Shown here: positions 9,650-23,400 of the stretch, in pieces
Numbering within the stretch: the stretch's first letter is position 1
Layout: each line of letters opens with the position of its first letter
Assembly: GCA_020726505.1 (NCBI GenBank)
Contig: JAHLEZ010000014.1
Location: 1-64,000 of the forward strand
Direction of reading: 5' to 3'
DNA from: Leptodontidium sp. MPI-SDFR-AT-0119
Taxonomy: Eukaryota; Ascomycota; Leotiomycetes; Helotiales; Leptodontidiaceae
DNA length: 64,000 nt
Made by a program: the position numbers and the translations under genes
The notes under the pieces: generated by a model
Told to the model about the DNA's origin: nothing
Databases searched by the model: none
The model's input: only the letters and a program-made list of their open reading frames with translations

Positions 9650-12600
9650 AAGTAGATACGTAACCTTAAAACTGCCTTTTTAGTACTCTTAGCGTAACTA
9701 TATATTTTAAATATTAACGTGCCTGAGCTTAGTTAATATACGCTAGTTCTCTTTAACTATGAGCCTAATTATTTATTAGTTATTACAGAAGATGTTTTAA
9801 GGGCACCTTATATTAAAGTACATTTCTTTAAAGAGCCTCTATAGAACTATAACCTCCTTTATAATTCGCTTTACCCTTAAGAGCTCGGCTTCTGTAGTCG
9901 AGGTAGTGACTGTGTCTTACTTAAATACTTTTTATAATATAGTACCCCTAAATAAAAGAATAATAAGCCCTTATAAAGAACGCTTAGTTTTTAAATTATT
10001 TACAAAAGAAGTATTAGACGCTATTACTAGTTACGTTTCGCGTTATTAATAATTATAAACGATCCCTAAGAAGCGTGTATTAAATAAGTAACGTATTATT
10101 TAATTAATAGTTTATAAGTACTTCTAGCTTAAGTTCGTTAAGAATTACGACAGTTATAAAGCTGTAAAAGTTACGTCTAGTTTAATTATAATAGCCGTAT
10201 ATAAGACAGATCCGACCTTTTCTTAGTACTCCTTAATTTGTGCCTTTGTTACTTTGCCCGTGCTTTTAACTAAGTCGTAGTATAGTAGAGGGGTGCTCAG
10301 GTAGTTACTATCTGCTAAGCTGAATTTCTGGGCTACCTTCTCTATATACGTGTCGTGGACTAACGTAACTGTTTTCGTATATTTATTTTATATAATTCGT
10401 ACCCCTAGAAATTACTTTACGTCACTTATTACAGTTAGCTCGTAGGCTTTATTAAGGCTATTAGTAATTTTAGTTACTATAACGAGGTTTGACTTGTAGT
10501 ATAGTACTTATATGTCGTCTACGTAAAAGGCTATAAACACTATACACTTGTCGTTTATAAATATATAAGGCTCTTTTATAAGTGGCTTTAGACTAAGGCT
10601 TTTGAGTGTAGTTAAGAAGTCGCTATACTATAGGGCTAGGGAGTCGCGTAGGCTATATAAGGCTCTGTCGATCTTTACAACTATGCCGGGTTACTTGAAA
10701 CTGTTAGGAAGGTAATAATAGACGGGTGCACTTCGTTTGTCTCGTTCTGTATTAATAAAAGTATTCACGACGTCGTATTATTTAACTTCTAAGTCAAATT
10801 AGGCTATTAGGGCTATTATAACACAAAAAGGCCTCGCCGTTAGTGTAGAGGCGTACGTGGAGAATATAGTAGTATTTTCCTGTAAGTCACTCTTAGTAAT
10901 AATACGCGATTTAGTATATATAAGCTGTTTAATTAAGTTAACTTTGTAAGTAAATACTTATTTTAGTAGTATAAGCGTCGTTTTAGTGTCTGCCTTAGGC
11001 ACAATATATTAGTATTTCTTAGCCTAGAGGTTCTCTATTTCCTTATGTGTGTCCTCTCGGAAGTATTCTCCTTACGGGTATTAATCTAAGTTTTATTAGT
11101 ACTTTAGTACTATTAGAAGCTTTACTTAATATAATTGTATTGTTTTAGAGCTTATAGTTTCTTATACTTTAATTGTTTCGCCACTAATTATAGTTATAAA
11201 GACAGTATATATAGTTCTATAGTCTTTATTATCTTCTCGTATTACGTCTTTATTCTAGAACGTCGTAGTAAAGGATACGATTTGCGTATAGTTCTTGTCT
11301 TTTTAGTTTATAGACTCGGCGCTTAGGAGCTCCTTTGTCGTAAAGGAGTATACTCCCGGCTTAATCTTTGACCGTCTATTTAATTATATTATCTTTCTAG
11401 CTCGCCTTCTCCGCTAAGCTCGAGTGATAAGGTGTAATTGACTTTAGTTAAGTGCCTGTAACACTTCGTTTAAGGTCTCTTAAGACATAGTTTCTTTTAA
11501 TAGGGGTTATATTATTGTCTTTGACAGTGTGTTTTCTAAGAGTAATTGTTATTCTTCCTTTAGCTCGTCGTCGTAATCCTCCTCAGACGAGGTGTTTTCG
11601 TGCTGTAGTACACTTCTTAGGCCTATACTAGTTGCTTCAGTTTAGCGTAGTAGTTGACTTTAGCTGTCTCGTGTTTTACTCTAAATTATAACTTAAGGTA
11701 TTAATTTGCGCGTACCCTTAATCTAGCGTAGTGGTTTCGCACGTGGGGCACCCCTCCTAGGCTCGATATATTCGTTTCGTTGTGTTTGGCTTCGAGTCTG
11801 TCTTAGTATGCCTAAGCTTTTTATTATTACTAAAACTTCTGTATTGTCCTTGTTAAGCTTTATATTGTCTCTTGACGTGTTAATTCGTGAATTTAATAGT
11901 ACTATCTCATTCTAGTGCTTTTATAGAATAAGTAGTCCCGCCTTAGTAGTTACGTGTAAGACTACTTCCATAGAAACTTCGTCGACTTTTATTAAGTTAG
12001 ATAATAGCCTGTCTAATTTAGTATTATTTTTCGCCTCTATATACTCGTCCCTTATGTGTTCGATAGCTAACTCGGCGTCTTAAGCGGCCTTAGGCTCCGT
12101 AAGTATATTAACGACCTGTTTAAGTATCGGCAGTAGTTAACTGACTATTACTTATTTACTATAGAACTGTGCCTTATTAAAAACAACGTTTCAGGTACGT
12201 ATTACACGTTTTAGTAAGGGTATTTAGATCCTGTATATATTAGTTACACAGTAGTTAACTAAGTAACTGACGTGCCCCCTTAGGTTGACTTTAAAGCCTC
12301 TCTTGTCACGGAGAGCTTGTTAGTCTTTAATTATTACGTAAGCTTTAGCGCTATACGTAAAAGTATTACTCTAGTTAAGTCTTAAATTAACTAGTAACTT
12401 CTTTATTATATATAGATCGTACTACTGAAAATACTGCCTAAACTATACTTCTAGGACTTCGTTTGGCGACCGTATAGCTCTCTTGGCTAATAGCGACATA
12501 TTATATAAGTATATAGCCGTCAAAACAGCTTTTGGCTATAACTTAGATAGTAGATTGGCGCCTGTCATCATTTTTAGGGCCTTGGCAATTAGCTCCTTAC

Positions 12601-15110
12601 TAGCTCTTTCTGCACCTCTATTTAGCTTATGTGTGTAAATAGGAGTAAGCTCTAGCTCTATGCCAAGGTCTAGCGCCCATTAGTCGTACCTAGTCCAGTA
12701 CTGTGTATTAATTACAGACGTGTCGTTGTCAGACCTGATTTTACATATAGCTAGGCCGTATTGACGTCTGGACTATGCCTCAAACGACTTAAGCACGCTC
12801 ATAACGGCCTCTTGCGTCTTATTAGTGCTTGTGAACGTAAAAAGCTTGCCGCTATATTCGTCCTTAATCGCTAGCAGCTAGCATGTCCCATCGTAGCTTA
12901 TAAGGTAGTCAAACAAGTCCTATGTGACTCTAAAGAACGGTCTCGGCGACTTGTTGTCTAACTCTTTGCGTAATAGTTGTTAAATTGAGTATATTACGGC
13001 GCAGCTTTCGCATTTAACGCTAGTTATTCCGTCGATTTGAATATTGCGGGCATGCTTCACAAGAGCTTCTAAGGCTGATTTACTAAGGTGACTAGCACGT
13101 AAGTGTTATATTTCTGTTGTATTGTTACGGGGCCGTAGGAACCGGCGGGTTGACTAAAAGGTATACTTCTTAAGAAGGTGCAGTCGTCTACTAATCGTCG
13201 GGTATATTATTACAGCAGGAGATCTACGTGTCTTTATAAATATATATAGTTGTGGAGAGCGCGAGCAGTTGTTAATAGGCTTGTATTTAAACATTATAAG
13301 GTTCCACCTGTGCTATAGGGTTCTTATTACATGGCTTTCTTTAGTATTACTTACGCGTAAAGTCGTGTTAGCACTATTATACTACACCCCTGACTATACG
13401 AGGAGGCTCTCTGAGATAATATTAACGTTAAACCCCTTTATAATAGCCACATTAGATAGTGTTAGGTCTCTTGTAAACAGTCCGGCAAGTTTATATATAG
13501 CGTTCTTAAAGACACGTGTACCCCTACTAATGATTAGTAGGCTTGAGGTGCCCGCGTTAACTGATTCTCCTATAGTGCGTTTGAAGCTGCCGGGGACTAG
13601 TTTATTAATATTATTAACTAGGTGAGTCGCGCTGCAGTTGTTAATAAGAGTGTTATCTAATAGAGGGTAGCGTTAGTACTCTATAGTACTATAGACGCCA
13701 GCGCTTAAAGTATCGTCCCAGAGTATATTATTAAAGAGGTTCAGGTTAAATACAGCTATATTAATACTTTTTATTCCTTCCCACGTAGCTTTACTTTTAT
13801 CTTTATTTCTTACAAGTATAGCGGCATCGGCTATTTTGGCGTTAGTAGTAGGTTTAGAGGTACTAGTGCTGTTAGCTCTAGTAATTTTGGCTACTACAAC
13901 GTACTTCTAACCTTCTTTAACTATAGCGGCCTTGAGCTCCCTGAAGTCTATAGTCTCTAACTTCTTACGAGTTATAATTACCTCGTTAGCGTTTAGTATA
14001 TACTTTATGCCTTCCGTAGTCGTTCTATTAACTATATAACGTAGTCTCTAATACTTGAGCGGCTTAAAGAAGTACTTACTATTTATGCCGCATAAGTATA
14101 AGTTACTTTAGTCGCGAGAGCGAGATCTACTAGAGCTTGCGCCTGACGCATTATTATTTATTCCTCTAAGGGTTAAGTATTGACCGCCACCCCCTCCTTG
14201 ACGCCTAGGCTTCTTGAACATAGTGTACTTTTAGTCTATGCCTAGCAGTACCTGTATATAGTCGTTAAGAGTAAAACTATACTCCTTTTTAAGTTAGTCG
14301 TCGTGTATAATTGTGCTGAGGATAGGGTTTGCCTAATTAGGGTGTATATGAGCTCTTATAACATGTAACTACTTCTTTAGAGCCACAGTACCCTTAACTT
14401 TAAGTATGTCGTACGCTTTGGTATTCTTGTAAGCCTTTAAGAAGTCCTTTATCTACTGGTTAACGTTGACTTTTCCCTTATGTGCCTCCTTTAAAACCTT
14501 GTCGTATTCTATGACTACTATTGTAAGGACTGACGATTTTGATAGTATTATGTCGCGCTGAAGTGTATTAATTAACGTTTGTAAGCTTAAGTCGCTCTTG
14601 CCGGCTAGTTCCTTAATTATAAAGTCTAAAAGCGAATCGTTTACTGTTTCGGAGAGCCAGTTATATAGAGCTATGTACTTGTTATTTTGGCTCGTCTATT
14701 TAGTAAGTGTATATTAGTACTCCTTGGCTTATATTATATAGATCTGCTGTACCTTTGTAATTGTCGGGTATAGAGGTAGACTAGCTTCTTTTAGACTTGT
14801 CCCTCTTATTAAGGTATCTGTTAATATAGCTGGGGCAGGTGTAGCCCACGCGTTATTAGACGACTTAGGCGTTAAAGACGGTTGTGGGTTTGTTGCTTTC
14901 TAAGCTGTAATATTAGCGTAATACTGGCTTAACTGAGTCTTTATAACCTCTTGCGTAATGCTTTTAAGTGTTAGAGCCTTAAGTCGGTAGTTTAGGATAT
15001 GGCCTGTCGCAGGAGCGCTGGGGTCTACTATATTTAGTGTACTTATGAAGTTAGTATAGAATGTCAAGCGCAAATACTATATCGCCTAATCCTTCTGCGC
15101 CTTTAAATTG
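9650..15110 (-). pseudogene. Copia-A gag-pol polyprotein, RIP-degraded
   Basis: The minus-strand frame is readable over most of its length. Order from the 5' side: gag (about 15110-14000), with a knuckle-like LYLCGINSKYFFK at about 14065-14105; pre-integrase zinc region at 13010-13125 (HLRASHLSKSALEALV, ARNIQIDGI, KCESCA); integrase with TWDLFDYL (about 12910-12935), the second Asp in IRSDND (12721-12736) and the Glu in GAERASKEL (12600-12625); reverse transcriptase with an intact YVDD at 10514-10525; RNase H ending near 9660. It copies the element RNA and inserts the cDNA; here stops at former Gln and Trp codons disable it. It is the least eroded of the three pol genes. Confidence 0.88.
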
Positions 15111-15326
15111 TAGTCCGTAAGTAGCCTTAGAAGTAATATTATTAGTTTTGGGTATATATATAATGATTTCGAAGAGGTTTTAGTGATTTGAGGGTTATTA
15201 ACGGGCTTTTGAGTACTATTAGTACGTGTGTAAGGCAGCGGTGAGAAAGCCTCTATATACCTCTATAGAGCCACGTCGGCGCGTATATACGACTAAGAAG
15301 CTTTGATAGCTTACGGGGCTTATAAC

Positions 15327-15529
15327 TGTCGTGCAAGAGCACGCCTAAAGGCTCCACAGAGGCGTATTTGACGTATTATTAAGGTATGCGTAGTACTGTA
15401 ATTGATTATTGTATTAGTCTACTCTACGTGGAGCTCTTTGAGCTCCCTACTGAATATCTGTCGGTCGCGCTTTGGCCAGGTCGCCTTTGATAGGGCTCGC
15501 TTAGCTGGCCTACCAGAGCCTGCACGACA
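15327..15529 (-). repeat. Copia-A 5' LTR
   Basis: 203 bp with TGTCGTGCA...TGCACGACA ends; retains more CpG than the left copy. Followed on the right by AGGAT, the target duplication, and on the left (internal side) by the complement of the primer-binding site CGGGGCTTATAAC. Confidence 0.93.
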
Positions 15530-17891
15530 AGGATTAATTTAACGTCTTAAATCTCGTCTTCTTTAATAGCTTCTATTACGTCTTTAGCTTTAGAAACGAG
15601 CTAGCCGGCCTGTTTCTCCTGCTTAACTGAGTTAAAGAAGACGTTCTCGTCGAAGGTTATATTTTGTAAGAAAATGACTTGGTGTAAAATTAGTACTTAG
15701 ATCTTATATATATTACTAGTAATATAGTTAATAAGATAACTAATATAAGCTTTAGGAAGTACTTTGAATACTCGTTTATTATTTCTTATTTCCTAATTCT
15801 TAATTAAAGGGTAGGCTCGCAATTTGTAAGTGTATATCTTATTCTAATCCGGCCGAAGGTCTACGGTTAATTTCTTAATTATAGCTAGGTCGTAAAAGCG
15901 GAAATAACCGCGAAACTAAGTATTAAGGATCTCGTTAGGCGATTTCTAGCCTCGATTCTTTAGCGGGCTTATATTATATAAAAACGCTACTGCTTAAGTA
16001 ACTTCTAGCCAAAGAGCTTCCGGGAGGCCTGTAGTTCTCGTATTATAATAGACTTTTCGATGATTTCTTTTCCGGCACGCTTAGAGAGACTATTTAGTTC
16101 GTAAGTATAAGTCGGACTTAATTCGATTTGGATACCTTATTATTAAGTTTACTTTTAGTATCTTAATATGCCTTAAGGAGGGATTACTACTTTCTCGTTG
16201 TCGTGCTTTAAAATACAGATATAAAGGCTGTACTTTTGTTTAATTTAATTATTAATAAATTATAAGATTTCTAATATTATTATTAATAATTTATTTAAAA
16301 TTAGGAAAACAAGGATTTTTCTATTATACTTGTCTTTAATAACGAGTAATTAATTAAAGCCGTCGTAACCGAGGTCGTAGTCGAAAAGGTCCTACGTAAG
16401 TCTCTAGAATAATCGTAAAGATACGTTCTCTAAGGGCCTTTAAGAATTAATATTTACAGCTTAAGCTATAGAGTAGTACTCGCATTTAGCTTTGCTTATT
16501 CCCTCGATTTTGATGTTCCGGGCATTCTCTATTAATATACGAAGAGCTCTAGGGCTAAGATGCCTTACTCTCGCATATTATACTTCTTCTAAATCTGTGC
16601 GTGACTTAAGGTAATTTCTTAATCTCTTAAAGGGTCTTAGTATGCGCGTAAGGGTGGGATATAATAGCATATTAGTATTATTTAATAAAATAAACGAAAT
16701 AAAGTAGTTTAAAGTGTTTTTATATTTAAAGAAAATTAGTTAATACTTCCGAACTAAAGTGCGTATAATATTACTATTAGTAAGCTCCCTAAGACGTAAA
16801 GTTGCGTCAAAACCATTAATCTATAGCCCTACGTTTAAGAGCCTTGCCTCTAAGATAATATTAATATAAAAACCTTTAATAACTACTATATTTATAAGCT
16901 CCAAATTAATTATACCTTCTAAAGTAATAAGCGCGTTCTTTAAAAGACGACGGCCTCTACTAATAACGGGTAAGTTAGATGTGCTAGCTTCTATTATATC
17001 TTTGTGACTTAAGGGAATAAAAGAGCTTAAAACTAAAACAGACTTATTATTAATTACGTGTATAATACCGTAATTGTCAAGAAAAGTACTTTAATAGAGC
17101 GGATGTTAGCCGTTACTAAGCGCGAATATACTAAGGGTTTAAAGAACTAAAGGGTCTATAATAACACATGTGATCTTTAAAACAAGTTTATTAGAGGTTT
17201 TGAAGATCTTAGTTCTTGCCTTATTAGGCTCTTTAGCTAAAACGGTCTTATGTAGAGCACTTTACTTTAGTTTGTTTACTTCTTTACGAACAAGCTCGGC
17301 TTAATTAGGAGTCACTTAGTACTTTTCGGTAGTTTAATTATAAAGTGCGGCTTTAAAACGGTTATAAGTAGTTAATTTTTAATAATATTTGGAATTTGGA
17401 TCCGAGAAAGCGATTATATAAGGGCACTTATGGTGCTCTTTATCTCGTTTACCGCTAAGGGTTATAAAAATGCCGTTTCCGAGGTGAAGGCCGTGCTTTT
17501 TAGTGGACTTTGCCTTTTTTATAACTCGCTAAAACTATAATTTATAATATAACAAGAAGTATTTCGGTTCCTTAACTTTTATTTAGCTTTTCAGCACTTA
17601 ATCTTTTATAATAAGCTCGTCTTTACGGTTTTTGGCGAAAATAAGGTCTTATTTAGCTCCGACGGCGTTTAGGAACTTTTCCGTGGCTAGGAGTCCTAAA
17701 ACAAGCTTAGAACCGACTAATTTATACTCGTGGTAAAATAGAAACTAGTTTCGGTACTAAGTTGTAACATTAATGCGATCGTCGTAAGCTTGTTATATTA
17801 AGTGAAAATAAGTTAATTCGATATCGCGTAGGTTAGTGGCCTTAGAAGGCGCGCAGTATTAGCGAAGCTCTCGTACGATCTTCTAAATAAT
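15530..17891 (-). pseudogene. Copia-C pol: gag end and integrase part
   Basis: Continuation of the Copia-C polyprotein between the two nested elements. At about 16465-16575 the minus strand reads HLSPRALRILIENARNI, then KIEGISKAKCEYYSIA, the pre-integrase zinc region, closely like the ARNIQIDGI box of Copia-A. Integrase follows toward 15530. Stops are frequent. The left end at 15530 joins 8096 when Copia-A and one AGGAT copy are removed. Confidence 0.75.
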
Positions 17892-18085
17892 TGTCGTGCA
17901 GAAGAAGAGCATTAGCTCAGGGGTTTGAAAGATTCTACGATCAAATAAGGTTGTAAAAAGTGTATTTAAAAATTAATTAAATTGAGCGTTATCCTCTTCA
18001 AGAGAGAAGCTAGAGACTGGGTTTATATACTTAAAGTACTTACGCAAGTATATACTAAACCAAAGAACTACGCTAATACGCGACA
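17892..18085 (-). repeat. Copia-B copy 1, 3' LTR
   Basis: 194 bp, shared with 26732-26925 and 53149-53342. The short open frame 17973-18182 that covers most of it is not a gene. CACCCCTATAG at 18086 is the complement of the polypurine tract. Confidence 0.92.
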
Positions 18086-18717
18086 CACCCCTATAGTAAG
18101 CTATAATTATAAGGACATTAAACTTAGTATTAAAGAGGCGCACTAAGGAGATCAGGAGATGCCCTATACGCACTCTAGGCAAATAAATAAGGCTCTAAGA
18201 AAAACTAACTGAGACTATTATATAATCGTTAAGTAAGTTATAATAAAAGAAAGTACAATACGTAACTAAGCGCGTAATCGGAAGCTCGTTCGCTAATAAA
18301 CGCGCACCCCCAAAAAGTAAATAATAACATAAGTCGCTGTGTTAAGATCTTAAACATTAAATAAGAGTACGTAAATAAGGCGTATTATAAATATAAGAGC
18401 ATTTATATATCTATCCCAAATTATAAATATGAAAATATAAGATAAAGTTTCTAGAAAGAGAGTATAATCTGTAAATTATAAGACTGAGATCTTATTATAA
18501 GACAAATAGCCTAGTCCGTAATAAGACAGGTACGGTTAAAGTGTTAATTAATTAATTAGACGTCACTAATAATTACGTCTAAGTTAAGAAGTAACACTTA
18601 ATACTCTAATTGGCTAAGCTACGTTAAGTTAATATAAAGGTTTCCACTTACTCAGTAAGTGGTGTTAATTAGTAGACCGTGCGCGCGATTAGTAATCACG
18701 AGCCTTCCGCCTACAAT
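18086..18717 (+). other. leader region upstream of aORF-B, copy 1
   Basis: Non-coding on both strands as far as I can read. It is conserved as a block with 55391-56012 in Copia-B copy 2, differing mainly by transitions. It would be the 3' untranslated region of the pol transcript and the upstream region of the opposing ORF. Confidence 0.5.
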
Positions 18718-18725
18718 TATAAATA
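18684..18725 (+). promoter_or_regulatory. palindrome plus TATA box upstream of aORF-B, copy 1
   Basis: CGCGATTAGTAATCACG (18684-18700) is an almost perfect inverted repeat; the copy 2 version is perfect. TATAAATA follows at 18718-18725, about 130 bp before the ORF start codon. The spacing suits a core promoter driving the plus strand; the palindrome could bind a dimeric regulator. Function is inferred. Confidence 0.45.
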
Positions 18726-18853
18726 TTACCCTCCTTTCCTACTAATAATAACCCTTTTCTAATATTACTAACGCTAATATACACCTTCACATTTGCCCCT
18801 TTATTCCTTTCCTCTTCTTTTATATTATTAAATTCATTATCGAGTATTCTAAG

Positions 18854-20164
18854 ATACTTAATAAATCTATACCTTTTAAGACTACTAAAAGTCTATAAGA
18901 ACGTTTTAAGGCTCTTACTAATCGAATAAATCACTAGATTACTCGCGAGGAAGGTAACACTAATATAAAGCGCGAAGTTATATAAGAACAACGTCGCTAA
19001 AGACTTTAAGTTATAAGTATTTATTTCCTTATCTTTAATTATTTATTTTTATACCTTTATTTCTTACCCCCTCACTTTTAAGTATTAAATTAACTCTTTA
19101 AGTAATAGATAATTACTATAAAAGCATCCGCCTTATTATTTCTTGTCTAAGAAGATAATAATAATAAGCTTAAGAATATCTTTAGCGAGATTAATAATAA
19201 TAAGAATAAGCTTACCGGCGGTGCCTCCTTTACTCCTTTTATACCCTTTTGTTTTATTATTTCCTTAAGCGATCTCCTTTATTTTATAAATATATCCGAC
19301 TCTAATAATAACATCTTGCCTGTCCCTCGCTAATCTTGTCGTACTTCTATCCGCCTCTCTTTACTAAAATCTTTACTTCTTATTTACGTTACTTATATAT
19401 TATCTAAGATAACTATTTAAGTTTCTACTAATACTCTAAAGACTCTTAAGAAAACATTAAATAAAGTTTTTAATCTCTAACTTCGTAAACGCGCTAGTGT
19501 TTTTACTTCTCCTTACTAGTCTCATAAGAGTTCTAAGGGATCTTTACTAGTAAAAAGAACTTATAGTATATATTTCTTTTTACTTATTTAAATCTTACTT
19601 TTATTAATCGAGTATTAAAGTATATATTAATAATACTATAAGCCGCGAATTTACTAATCCTTATTTACTATATATCCGAGCTACTGCCTATAACAAAGGA
19701 GATCGGGGCCACTACTATATAAATACTGCTTCGACTAATAGTCGCTACTTTAATTACACTAATAGCTATATATACTCTCCTATTACTAATAATCTTTTAA
19801 AGTACGGCAAGAGATTAGTCCGCGCTATTAATACTAACGATTAAAAGATATATAAACTCTTTTTTAATAAATTATTAGTAATTATTAAACTAACTGTTCT
19901 AAGTTTATTAAGAAGTATCACACTATTATTAAGACCCTCCTCGAGTATTTAGGCAAGTCTTCGAGCTCCGAAGAGGGGACTAATAAGATCATTCCCTCTT
20001 TTTCGCGCTATCTTCCTCTTAAGTATAACAAAAAGGATAACTCAGATAATAAGGCTAAAACTAAAGCTAATAAAGTTACAAGAAAGCGCGGAAAGTTTAT
20101 AAGTATAACAAATATATTTAAAAACATAACTAATATACTTTAGTCTAAAAAGCTTCAAGTTTAA
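18854..20164 (+). pseudogene. antisense accessory ORF of Copia-B (aORF-B), copy 1
   Basis: Plus-strand frame opposite to pol, the degraded twin of 56149-57459. The start ATG is now ATA (18854-18856). The head is basic (FKTTKSL, then RFKALTNRIN and REEGNTNIKREVI). A likely intron starts GTATTT near 19018; its acceptor has lost the G (CTATAA). The later part reads the same protein as copy 2, and the frame ends at TAA 20162-20164; copy 2 has an earlier TAG where this copy has CAA. Pol of the same element ends near 20550 on the other strand, so the two frames converge. No family recognised. Confidence 0.5.
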
Positions 20165-20499
20165 GTAAGATTTAGTTAAGTTTATAGGGATCTTTTTGTT
20201 TTTACGTAAAGTTTCAGTTAGGTTTTTTTATTTTTATAGATTTATAAGATCTTTAGCTAAGTTTAGCCAGATTAACTATAAGATTTAAGCGAAATTAAGT
20301 AGATTTCTAGTGTTTTAATTATAAAGATACTTAATTTATTAAGTAAAAAAGTTTTTACAAATAAAAATAACATAGAATTCCTCGACATACTTTTAATAAA
20401 TATATTTAAAACTCTTTAACTTAAGATCTATAATCACTAAAGTTTAAGAGAGCTCTGAAAAGTTCGAATTTCTAGCGAGACAAATTCTTCGTGAGACTA

Positions 20500-23400
20500 T
20501 TAGTAGGCATATTAGTAGTTAGAAGATATGTTACTTTAAAGGATCCGCGAGTATACTCTTACTTCAATTATATATTATAAATATTAATATAATATAACTT
20601 TGTCGCGATCCTTTTAATATCATTTATTATAAGCCTAATAGTTTATTAATTATCACACAAAATCTCCCACGTCTCACTTAAATTAAGAGTTAGATTTTTA
20701 AAGAACTGTTAAAAAGTTATAATTTCTTTACTTATATACTTTAGTATAAGTAGTTCTACTTTAATTATTAAAGTAATAATTATTACTTATCTTAATACTT
20801 TCTAAATCACTAGCCTACTAAATAAAAAGATCACGTAACTTTAGGATAATCGTCGTGTCTTTATATTATTAGCGAAAGAGGCGTTAGAGGCAATAATAAT
20901 TACTTTATTATAATGCCCACTATAAATAATGCCTAAGAAGCGCGTACTAAATAAGTAACGAATAAGCTAATATATTGCGGTAAAGTATTTAGGCCTAAGA
21001 TTTATTGCGAATTATAAAAGTAAGGCAATTATATATATAATATTTAGTCTTATAATAATTACTACGTATAAGACAAAGCCTACTCTCTCCTAATATACTT
21101 TAATGTATTTCTTAGAAGCTTGTCTTATATACTTGATAAGATCGATTTACAGCAGCGGTGTCGTTAGACAATTATTATCTACTTACTTAAATTTGCGAGC
21201 GATCTTCTTAAGGTACTAGTTATAGACTAAAAAGATTGTTTTATAATTTTAATCACGTAATACTTTAATCCCTAGGAATTACTTAATGTCTCCAAGATTA
21301 TATATATTATATACTTAATTTAAACGCTTAATAAGATCTTATTTAAGCTTTTAATTATCTCAGTAATAAAGTACTTAAATATTGTCTACGTAAAAGAGGA
21401 CTAAGATTTTGTGTTTAAGATTTATAAATATATAAGGCTCCTCTAAGTAAGGAGAGAGCCCTAAATTAATTAAAGTCTTACTTATATACTTGTACTAAAG
21501 GTAAGGGGAATCACACATTCCGTAAAGTACACGATTAACTCGTAATACTTAGCTAGGCTATTAGAAACCGGGTAGAAATTAATAATATACTATTTCACTA
21601 TCTATATCTCTCAAGGTATTAATAAAGGCATTAATTACGTCGAAGTACTTAACTTCTAAATTAAAATAAACTACAAGCGCTATAATGATTCTAAAAGACT
21701 TTACAAAGAGCGTATTAGCGTATATTAATATAATCGTTACCTTACTTTAGAGATTACCCCCAAATTACTATTTAAAAGCGACATCTTAAAATATATCCGT
21801 CTTTATTAGGCTCATACTTAAAGACTTATATAAGCGGGACAAGTGTATTTATAATACTTAAATCGTACTTCTATAAGTATTAGTATTTATATTTATTTAT
21901 ATTCCCTATTTCTAACTTATAGTCTTCTAAAAACTACCTTCTTATTAAGTAGTTCTCAAGATTACTTGACCTCTTTAGCTCTAATAAAAGATCTTAGACC
22001 TTAACTTTAAGAAGTAAGAGCTTCCCTTCTAGTAGCGGGCGATTTACTTATATTACTACCGCGATCACTAAATATATTGTCTTAGTTAATTCCTTAAAAT
22101 CTTCTTATTTTTCTTAAGACATATATTAATTAGGCATAAGCCTATAAAGAAGCTAATTAATTTCGGATTAAAAATCACTATACTTAGTTAAGGTATACTT
22201 ATTAAAGTCCACACCCCCGAGGTTTAAGTCACCTCCGAGATTAAGGTTACCCTTTTAAGAGCGCGTTTCTTTAAGGATAATAATAAGTATTATAAATACT
22301 CTATTACCTTTACTTCTTTTACGCGATCTCTCTCTTTTTCTTATACTCTTTACTAGCTTTTCTCGAGTACTTAAAGTTTTAAATTAAGTTATACCGGCTT
22401 TAACCTTTATTTAAGAGTGTGTTATTACTCTCGTCTGTCCTTATACGTTTAATTAAGCTCTTAACGCTTTAGTCCGAGAGCGTGTCACTACTTTTAATAA
22501 TAAATCTAAAGTTTTAGGAACTTACGCTTAAGGAGTTAATTACTTTAGACTTTTATTTATAACTTCTTAAGTTACTTAATTAAAGTTTTTAATTAGTTCC
22601 TCTAGTACTTCTTCTAGTAGTAGTAACTCTACTCGCGAGTAATCCGCTTTTAAAGTAAATGACAGTATTTGAATCTCGAGTCTAGAAGCTTAAGACGGAC
22701 CTTTAGCTTAGTCTTATAGTACGTTTGACGCCTGATTTATAAGTCGTATATTCTTACTTAGACGTGATCCCTCTAAGTCTTATTTCATACTTAACGTAAG
22801 CCCTAAGTTATACGCACTTGACTTCTACTTCCTGCCCTTTACTAGTACTTTAATTAGCGCATTATTTAATATAAGAGTAACTTTAAGAGTCAAAAGTCCC
22901 GTTATAATACTTAGTTCTCTAATATCTTTTACCCCCGAGTTTTAACTCTTTAAAGTAATAGTCAGTCCCTTAATAAACTTAGAAAGTGATATTAAAGCGC
23001 TTTTAACTATAACTATCACTTCCTCGACAATCCCATTACTTATAATATTCTCTAAGATTCCGGCTTAGTTTACGACTAATTTATCTTCTTCGATAAGATC
23101 GCAAATTAATTAAGTTTCCTTAACTATAATTATTACTTCTTCTTAACTTGACTTATAAAATAAGTCTTTATTAAAGCGTACGTTACGTAAGCTTCGTAAT
23201 AAGCGCCGAATCATACTATCGAAAGTAGTTACGAAACTACTGATCTAGTATTTTTAATAGTAACTACTAATTATTTACGCGCCTAAGGCTCTTATTATAT
23301 AAGTAAATGCCTGCTAATGCGCATTTAATAGTTAATTCCGCGGGGAGATTTACTAAGAACTTCATTTTAATTCCCTTATTAATTACTTCTTAATTAGCCC

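Larger units (their letters stand above)
8097..15529 (-). mobile_element. Copia-A: complete Ty1/Copia retrotransposon nested in Copia-C
   Basis: LTRs of 203 bp at 8097-8299 and 15327-15529; perfect target duplication AGGAT at 8092-8096 and 15530-15534. The LTR ends form an inverted repeat, TGTCGTGCA...TGCACGACA (left copy TACACGATA). On the minus strand the 5' LTR is followed by GTTATAAGCCCCG, matching the complement of the initiator tRNA-Met anticodon arm with one C-to-T type change, so half-tRNA priming is likely. The polypurine tract GCGAGGGGGTA adjoins the 3' LTR. It carries gag-pol and an antisense ORF. At 7.4 kb it is longer than a minimal Copia element. Confidence 0.93.
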